From Glandiceps talaboti (taxonomy: Eukaryota; Hemichordata; Enteropneusta; Spengelidae): a DNA stretch of 64,000 nt. The translations under genes and the position numbers were made by a program. The stretch spans positions 9,107,822 through 9,171,821 of the forward strand of contig NC_135570.1 of NCBI RefSeq assembly GCF_964340395.1, given 5' to 3'. Below the pieces are notes generated by a model. It was not told the DNA's origin, did no database searches, and was given only the letters and a program-made list of their open reading frames with translations. Shown piece after piece: positions 28,401 through 38,000 of this stretch (position 1 is its first letter; each line of letters begins with the position of its first letter).

Positions 28401-31400
28401 GATGAATTAAATACATTGATGGGGACAGATAAACGTACACAAAGGTATGTTATAATTATGTACTTTGGTACCGACACACTGGATGAATTAAATACATTGA
28501 TGGGGACAGATAAACGTACACAAAGGTATGTTATAATTATGTACTTTGGTACCGACACACTGGATGAATTAAATACATTGATGGGGACAGATAAACGTAC
28601 ACAAAGGTATGTTATAATTATGTACTTTGGTACCGACACACTGGATGAATTAAATACATTGATGGGGACAGATAAACGTACACAAAGGTATGTTATAATT
28701 ATGTACTTTGGTACCGACACACTGGATGAATTAAATACATTGATGGGGACAGATAAACGTACACAAAGGTATGTTATAATTATGTACTTTGGTACCTACA
28801 CACTGGATGAATTAAATACATTGATGGGGACAGATAAACGTACACAAAGGTATGTTATAATTATGTACTTTGGTACCAACACACTGGATGAATTAAATAC
28901 ATTGATGGGGACAGATAAACGTACACAAAGGTATGTTATAATTATGTACTTTGGTACCGACACACTGGATGAATTAAATACATTGATGGGGACAGATAAA
29001 CGTACACAAAGGTATGTTATAATTACGTACTTTGGTACCGACACACTGGATGAATTAAATACATTGATGGGGACAGATAAACGTACACAAAGGTATGTTA
29101 TAATTACGTACTTTGGTACCGACACACTGGATGAATTAAATACATTGATGGGGACAGATAAACGTACACAAAGGTATGTTATAATTACGTACTTTGGTAC
29201 CAACACACTGGGGGAATTGAATACATTGATGGGGACAGATAAATTGATCACATGTACCAGTAGACTTATTTGATGACTTTGATACATTGAAATGGCATGG
29301 ATATCCATGTACAGATAAAGGTATGCGGCACTCAATTGGTGGTATTTACATCTGGGATGAACTGAATATGCTAAGTAAAATCTATGAGTTCTGTCCCAAT
29401 AAAATATAAATAATGCTACACAGAAGTGCATAAGGCAAATAGGGAGTCCCGGACATTCTGCCCAGCTGGGTAGAAAAACACAGGTCCAGATTTTCTTTCT
29501 AAAAATTTTCTTCAAAATTGGGTTGGTAAAGATATGTACCCATCTCATGTTCTGTAAATTCCCTCAAACCGCAGTGAGTAATTGGTAAGTAACACCAAAA
29601 ATGTCGTACAATATTCCAAATTGCACCTGCCAGGCTTGTATAGAAAGGAAGATGAAGGTAGTTGGTTGTTAATACTTAATCACGACTTTAATGGTATCAC
29701 TGTAGGAAAATTCTAAATCCTGTTTTACCAACACAAAAAAGGCTGATGGTTCGTGTTTTGAAACCTGGATGGCAAAATAGTCTGGCTTTTTTTTTGTATA
29801 CAAAAATTTTTTGTTGTATGCAATGTTTACAGTTTTACTGTTTGTGTCCATCTAGACTCAAACACCTACATGTGGCTGCCAGAGGTCGTAGCTACAGCAG
29901 TCCAAGCACATTTCGTCCACCACGTCAAATGTCGATGCCTACAGATGAGGCCGATGGAGTGGAGATAGACTACCATTCGTACAGACAAATGGTGACAGAG
30001 ATGACTGGCATCAAAACAATGTTACACAGATTGAAAAGAGTTATACAGAATGTAAGTTGGAATAAATGAACACACTGAGTGTACATTAAACTTGTTTCTC
30101 ATCTGTTTGCTAGTCCTGTCTTGTCAAAATATTTTATAAATAACACCTTGTGTGACTTTCAAGTTCACTAACATACATCATGTACTGTACAAGAAATAAG
30201 TAAATGCAAATTGTGGAATGTACAAAGATCAAAAATGAAAACTTTAACAGTGGTTGCAATATAACTCAACTCAAAATGATGTAGGCACTGTTTTTCTTGT
30301 GCACTGAAGTACATGTAGTTGAAATTCAGAAGAAGCTTAAAGCCCAGTACAGGTTAGGATTAAAAGTTTGGTGAGAAAGACAGGTGTGTGACAGAGCGAT
30401 AGAAAAAGTTAGTCCTGGTAAAAGAATGATCCTATGTCATTGTTATATCTCCACTAGTGTGAGAACCTGGTATTGAATCATAGGCCTTTTAAGGATGCAG
30501 GCACTATACCCAAAACCAAATTCCTTATGTTTTTCCATGCAAAAATATACTCTGGAAGTTTTACGTAATAATTGATCTACTGTACTGATAGAATCATGGA
30601 ACTTTGTGTTGTTTGATGTCACTGACATACTCTGGTACAAAAAGACCTGCTAACTTACATTCTATAATTACTCAATATTTGTTTGTGTATTATGTTGATG
30701 AGAAGCTGGCTCCAGTCTAAGGTGCATTCTAATGTTCAAATCGAGACAAACTTTTCTTCCTGTGTAGCTAGAACAGGAACATGTCTGTTATTTACAAACA
30801 AAACCTTTCAATTTGGTCTCTACAGTGAATAAACAAGATAATGACATTTTTTCCATTTCCTTTGTTTGACAGTCAGACACTATATCACCATTTGATCCTC
30901 TACTGAAGGTAAGTCTATCTAGACTGGATCATTTCATATTTTCTATTTTTATTTTTTTAAATGTTTTTTTTAGTTCTAGAATCTGTGTGAATTTTCTGCA
31001 TTTAAAGTACAGAATTATAGAGTTTAAGATCACTAAAGTTCTGTTTTTAAATTGTTTAATTTCAGAGTCTTGCAAGTCCTTTGAGTACACCATGTCACAG
31101 TGATCCTACTAGTCCTGTAGGAGACTATAAAAAACTGCCACCAGGTTACAACTTAGATATTTTATTCCAGGTAGGTTTATTACCAGTATTACAGTGATGT
31201 TATTGCCACCTTGGCTCAGCTGTATATGTATATAATAGAAGATCAGAAATATTTTATAAAGCAAAATATGAGAGCACAAAATCCATTATAGATGGATGGA
31301 TGGATGGATGGATGGATGGATGGATGGATGGATGGATGGATGGATGGGTGGGTGGGTGGGTGGGTGGGTGGATGGATGGATGGATGGATGGATGGATGGA

Positions 31401-32003
31401 TGGATGGATGGATGGATGGATGGATGGATGGATGGATGGATGGATGGATGGATGGATGGATGGATGGATAGATAAATACAGTTTATGTCTTGTTCTCATA
31501 GATCTTTCATGTTGTTTTTTTGTCATTGTTAGGAGAACCAAGAGCTTAGATTAAAAGTTTTACAATTTGAGAGTAAAGAAGAGGAATGGAAGAAATTGTC
31601 TGAAGAAAAAGAAGAAGAAATTAGTCTTTTAAAGGAACAAGTTGTAAGTGAAATAATATTAATATATAAATGGGTTGATGTCGTATTCGTGAACATTCAT
31701 TTAGGAGGAGGGGAGGGACTTTATTTTAATAGTTGTGTCATAATGTGTGATCATTCCTTATATAGTGTTTTTAGATTATGAAGAGGGATTCATTTGCACA
31801 GACACAGATACACACACCAAGACATGAAACAGATACACAGTGTAGACACATACATACATACATACATACATACATACATACATACATACATACATACATA
31901 CATACATACATACATACATACATACATACATACATACATACATACATACATACATACATACATACATACATACATACATACATACATACATACATACATA
32001 CAT

Positions 32004-32043
<40 letters not shown>

Positions 32044-35000
32044 ACATACATACACACATGCATGCATGCTTACACATACACCCACACACAGGCAAATGAT
32101 ACACATACCACAAACTATGATGGTAGTTTCCAAACTTCTTTTTATAGTATTGTACTCATGTAACTCCACTTTTCACATTATTTGTCACTTCAATAGCAGG
32201 TTTTTAAATTATACTGAACAGAAGTTAGACTATCACAAACTCATTTCATGTTTTGTCTTTTGTAGGATAAACTTTCAGAACAAGTAAACATTGAGAAAAC
32301 AGAAGTTGGAATACAAACAGACGTAGTACAGGTATACTGGACTTTGGACTTTTGGTTCATACCTATTTTAATCTCTATTGAAAAAACTTTGTACGGTGAC
32401 CCCAGAGTTTTTTTTCTTGATTTTAACTGAGAATATTTTTAAGGTTTCTAGAATAAAGTAACAGCACAAGTTTAAAGAGTTTATTTCTGAGTTGTAATCT
32501 AATGCTAAATATACTACAAATTATCCAGCCAAATAGTAATAGTTGAGCACAAAAACTTGAAAATTACTAAACAAATAACTAAAGTCTTACTTAATATAGT
32601 TTACAATCCATGTTATTCTGACAAACATTTACAGTGTCTTCAAGGGAAGAATGCACAAAGATATGAATCTATATTGTACTGTATCTCTGCAAAGCAACCT
32701 AGTCAAGGAAAATAGAAAATATTAGTATGTTCTTTATGGCAAATGCAAGGATGACCACTTTAAATACCTTTGTAGTTCATCAGTATTCCAGATAACATGT
32801 GACAAGTCTACATTATTGAACTGTATACAATAACAGCTGAAGAAGGCAGAGTGATTTAGCCAAAATATGCTTGGTAAATTATTTACACTTTGAGTTTGGA
32901 ATTAAAAATATGATTCCAGAGCAAGGAAACATTTATGGTGTTAGCATTTCTCTTGCTCTGTTCTTAAAACCATTCTTATATGTATCCTTTCACTGACAGG
33001 ATTCTAGAGTGAAAAGGCATCAATCAATGCCAGCCCAACAACCTCCAGGCAAGAGAGAAAACATGGTGTCATACAGTGCCAATAGTGTGCCAAAACCCCT
33101 ACCAGAACCTCGAATAGAACCTAGAACAGAACCCAAAACAGAACCCAGAACAGAGAGCAGACCGGCTAAACCACAGGTGTACCAAAACCGATTCTCTCCT
33201 TCAGCTATATCCCTGCAAAATACCAAACTTCAGTCTACCAATCACGGTATGAAGTCAAAAACAAAGAATGAATCAAACAAAGGCACTAGAATTGATCTAC
33301 CAATGCAATCTTTACAACAACCCCAAACACAACAAAGGAGAGATACGGCACACAACAGGTTAGAGGATCGAGCTATTCCATTGTTGTCACAACCCAATAG
33401 AGATAGGAGATCTCCTACCCAAGTCTCGGTAGTTGTGGAAAGCAAGGCACAAACATCGAATAGCACACCAATGATAACCAGGTGAGTAATATGCAAATTG
33501 TCAGTACAATATATCCAATTGGAAATAAGCTTGTAGGTTAATTATCAACTTTTAATGGTGAGCAGTCGTGGTATTTGCTATGAAGAGGGATTTAACAAAC
33601 TCAAAACAGATTATAGATATGCAAAACAGATTATAGATATGCAAAACAGATTAGAAATATGCAAAACAAATTAGAAATATGCAAAATAGATTAGAAATAT
33701 GCAAAACAGAAGAAAAGATCACTTGTAAAAGAATTGAATTTTTCAAAATTACAAAAGAGTGTTAACCTTTTGTTGAAAGTGTTGAAAGTTTAAATTGTTT
33801 TAAAAAACGACTCGTTATTTTGATGTTTTCGTATTGTGCAGCCAACTCAAGTGTAGTTTACGTAAATATCTGGAACTTGGCATCCATATAACCATAAACC
33901 CAATACATACATGTACAGTAACCCATAGCCTGAAAGATCCATGCATTCCTTCTGCTTATATAATGCACTTGCTCACACATTATATATGTGGTAGTCAGTG
34001 GTTACATAAACGAACCAATGACTGGACCTTTCATACAAAGTAACCCACAACACTGTAAAACATTATGCAAATAACTTATCTCAGACTACATTTTGATGTC
34101 CATGTTTGGTCAGTTTGGATAAACACTTCATGACAAATTAATCAAAAAGCACCAAATGTTATCTCACGTTTGAGTCCAGATTTTAGTACATGTTGATCAC
34201 ATGACACATCCCTAAACATAAAGTCTAACATTATATTAAAACATGGTGAAAAAGTTCAACAATGATAATTGTGTTTGAATGAAGAACTAACTGATATTTG
34301 AGAGGTAATCTGATATGTTTTGCAAAGATACAATAAAGATGAAAGTAAGATATATTGCTATTATCAAAACTTTGTTTTTACTTCACAACCCAACTAATCA
34401 TTACTGCTATAACTATGTAACCATGGTAACAGTGGTATTAACGTTGAAACTGTCATCATTCGTAATAACTGAAATAGTCCAAATTAGAAAATAGACCATC
34501 ATCCAATTAAACAATATTGACCTAATAACCAAAACTGGTCTAGTAAACAGTGCCCCCACAGGCAGCTATCGTAGTGATGTGAATGAATGAAGGCCAACCA
34601 TGAAACAGTAAAAAATACAAATTTTTTGCTAGGTTTGGTTTGAAAACACTCTTGATAAACTGTTATATAACAAACCATAACAAATTTTGAAAGGTTTTGG
34701 CTTCTCATTCCTTGGCATCATAGTTTGACTTTAACACTAGAGGGCGGTATTTACCAGCAAGGTTATACACGAATGCACTTCTACTATAACTTATAACTTC
34801 ATTCCTCTGAGTAAGAGTACTATGCACAATAATATGAACACATTTACAGAACTTTAAATGATTGCTGACACCACAATATTCTCAATAATTTGTGTATTCT
34901 AGATTCTTCTACTGTTTGTATTTGTTCACAGTCACTGTATTATTTCATGTATATCACCCATTCCAATTCTCGGCTAAATTCTCTCATTTCTTTTCACGAT

Positions 35001-38000
35001 TTAATTCCATCCCATCTTGCAGACTTAAACTCTGGAGAAGGTAAACATAAGATGTGAAAATTCATACTGTACAACCTGTGTTCTAATTGGCTGAATTAAT
35101 TCATATTACTTACTTTAATCATAAACATGACCAATCAGCAGCTAGCTTGTTTGGGTATTTGGCTTTACATTGTAAATTACATAATGTTTTTCATTATTTT
35201 TATACTAATTAGAAAATGTTTTCCCCTACTCCCCCATTAATGGTTACCATAGCAACTAATACCAAACAACAGTTTTGCGTAGGGTACCTGCTGCACAATA
35301 TGCATGTCATCTTTTCAAACTAACTTACTTCTTGAAGCTTATTGCAAAGTGTATATTGTTGTACTGTTCATAAGTATGTTATTTACTGGCGCGTAACCAT
35401 GTCGTTTGTGATATTTTATCAATTTTTCGCACACTGCATGAGTATTACGCATCCCAGGGATATATATATATATATATTATATATGCATGTTTCGATGGAA
35501 ACCCCACATCATAAACAAGCCAATGACAATCTCATTCTTTTAATCATTTTACGTAGGCCTTATTCTATGAATATATTACAAATTTTCCTTTGTCAGCAAT
35601 ACTATTGCTCTTTCACATTCATTTATCTCCAAAAAGGCAAACATGTCAAATTGTAATTGTGTACTTTTCAGTGGTCTTGTACCTTCTCTAGTAAATTGTA
35701 CCTAATGTGTCCTTCAAATCAAATCTGAGGGGGGGGGGGGGGGTTATTGCAGTTTATTAGTTGTAAAATTGTGCCCTTTAACAGAAAATTTTGATCTCGT
35801 TAGTGTCTGTCAGTATTTATATGTATATTTTTTTAACAAACAATTTTTGCATGAACCACGTTCAAAGCTTTGTTTGTTTTTTATTGTAGTCTTACTTTGT
35901 GGTGACTGATGTCCCTGTATGTATTTGTAAATATATTGCAGCTCACCTCTCCTGTGCTTGTTCTTTCTCTCTTCACAGCAGCAAGCAGCACTCTGCTCAT
36001 TCCCAAGCAAAAGAGGTATTTTCCAAAAAATCTTCCATCTTGTGTCAAAGGTCACACATCCTGGTATCCAGAGTTCAAAAGTCACGATACCTATAGAGAA
36101 TTTTTACATTTGATCCTTCAAACTTAAAATTTTGACTGCAAATTTGTGATTTACGGTATTTTGTTACTGTGTTGGATCGAGGAGTTCATGAAATTGGGAC
36201 TAAGTTATACAGCTTAAAAGAAGAATTTTCACCTTTGCATGATTCTGTGCAGATTTTAGGGTTGCCCATCACTTGGAATTGCACACAAATTTGAAAGTGT
36301 TGCCGTAAAATCTTTGTGAAAAAAACTCTACATCACAAAAAATTGAAAGTCTGCCAAAAAAAATTCAGTGATGAAACAAAGTTACAGAGGTATAGCCAGA
36401 CGATATAGTTGCAGCTTGAATTGAAAGTCTCTTGTAATAAAATTAAAAGCTAAAACAGAAATAAATGTCATGCAATGTTGAAGTCAAATCTTTTTTGCTC
36501 CTATACTGAAAATGAATATTATCTGATGAAATTATGATACCAGTAAGTAATGTGCAAAGTACCAGGATGTGTGACCTTTGAGGTCAATGTAAGAGTTTCT
36601 ATACTGCAACTTTACCCTAAACTCTGCAGCTATTTCTTTCTGTCACACACACACATGCACATACACATACATACAGACATACATACATACATACATACAT
36701 ACATACATACATACAACAGACATACATACATACATACATACATACTGTACATACATACATACATACATACATACATACATACATACATACATACATACTG
36801 TACATACATACATACATACATACATACATACATACATACATACATACATACGGACGGACGGACGGACAGACATACATACATACAGACAGACAGACAGACA
36901 GACATACACAGACAAATAAACACAAACACAATATAGTGCTGCATGCCTAAATTATAGTAATTTCACATCCCAACTCACAAGGAATTATTTATTTGAAATA
37001 TGTATAACTTGAGATAAAAATTGAGGTAAGCACTCTGTTGGGTTCATTGGTACTTTACTAAAAATTGGACAGACATCAGAGGTGGTGTAGTATGTTTCTG
37101 TGATAGAAGACCTAAAGATTTATATGTAGATATATATGATGGATTGCTTTTAAGTGTCACGTTTGCCACAGCCAGACACACTGTGTTACAATCAATTGCT
37201 TTGAAGTGTTCAACTTGTCACAACCAGACACACTGTGTTATAATCGATTGCTTTGAAGTGTCCCACTGATATGTGCTTAGCTAGAAGTGGAGATTAATGG
37301 AATGCTCAATCCTGAAGTCTGCTTTCAAAAATGACTGATCATATGACAAAAGACCAACAGTTCTTGCTCTGGCCTCACTTGTCATACTGCAATGCAGTTC
37401 TTATTTAGACCTGTTGAGGGCGCTGTTGTGAAATTCTGTTTTAAGGCACATCGAAAGTTGATAGGAATAAAGTTAACATTCTTTAATCTAGTTGTGGAGC
37501 TTTTGTGTGAATCACTCAGACATCATCAGGGTACTAATATTAAGCCATGTGGTCAGGTGACCACCTAGTGGAGTCACCTGACAGTAGACAATTGTGGAAG
37601 GTGGAAGGTTGTAACCATACCGATAGTTCTCGTTGAGGGACAAGTATTTCAATTGATTTGTGTATTTTCCTGAAAGGTGTTTTTGGATGATAGATACAAT
37701 TTCAAACATGTAATACTTGTCAGGACACTAACTGTCAACAATGAACTTTTTCTACATTTTTTTATCTCTTTTTATTTCATAATGTAGGATCATTATTCTA
37801 AGTTTTTATCAGTAAATCTCATGAAATTACACAATTTTTACAGAGCAAAATAATTATGAAATATTTTGATGTAAGTGTAGAATATTTTATCATATAACTA
37901 TTTTCACTTTCAAATTAATATATACAGTCTGTCTTTTACTTCACATACACAAACACATGGGATATGGGGAACTGTGCTGTGATATGTTTTCATTGCCATG

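Noticed and set aside
27174-29242. CRISPR-like array of direct repeats
   Set aside because: The units are contiguous 81-bp tandem copies without variable spacers, in an animal gene. It is a minisatellite.
26964-29273. 769-codon repeat protein as an independent gene
   Set aside because: The acceptor at 27088, the internal donors and phase matching show it is a CCSER exon plus intronic read-through. The upstream ATG lies in intron sequence.
31776-32287. Several 95-170-codon ORFs on both strands
   Set aside because: All are translations of the CATA microsatellite.
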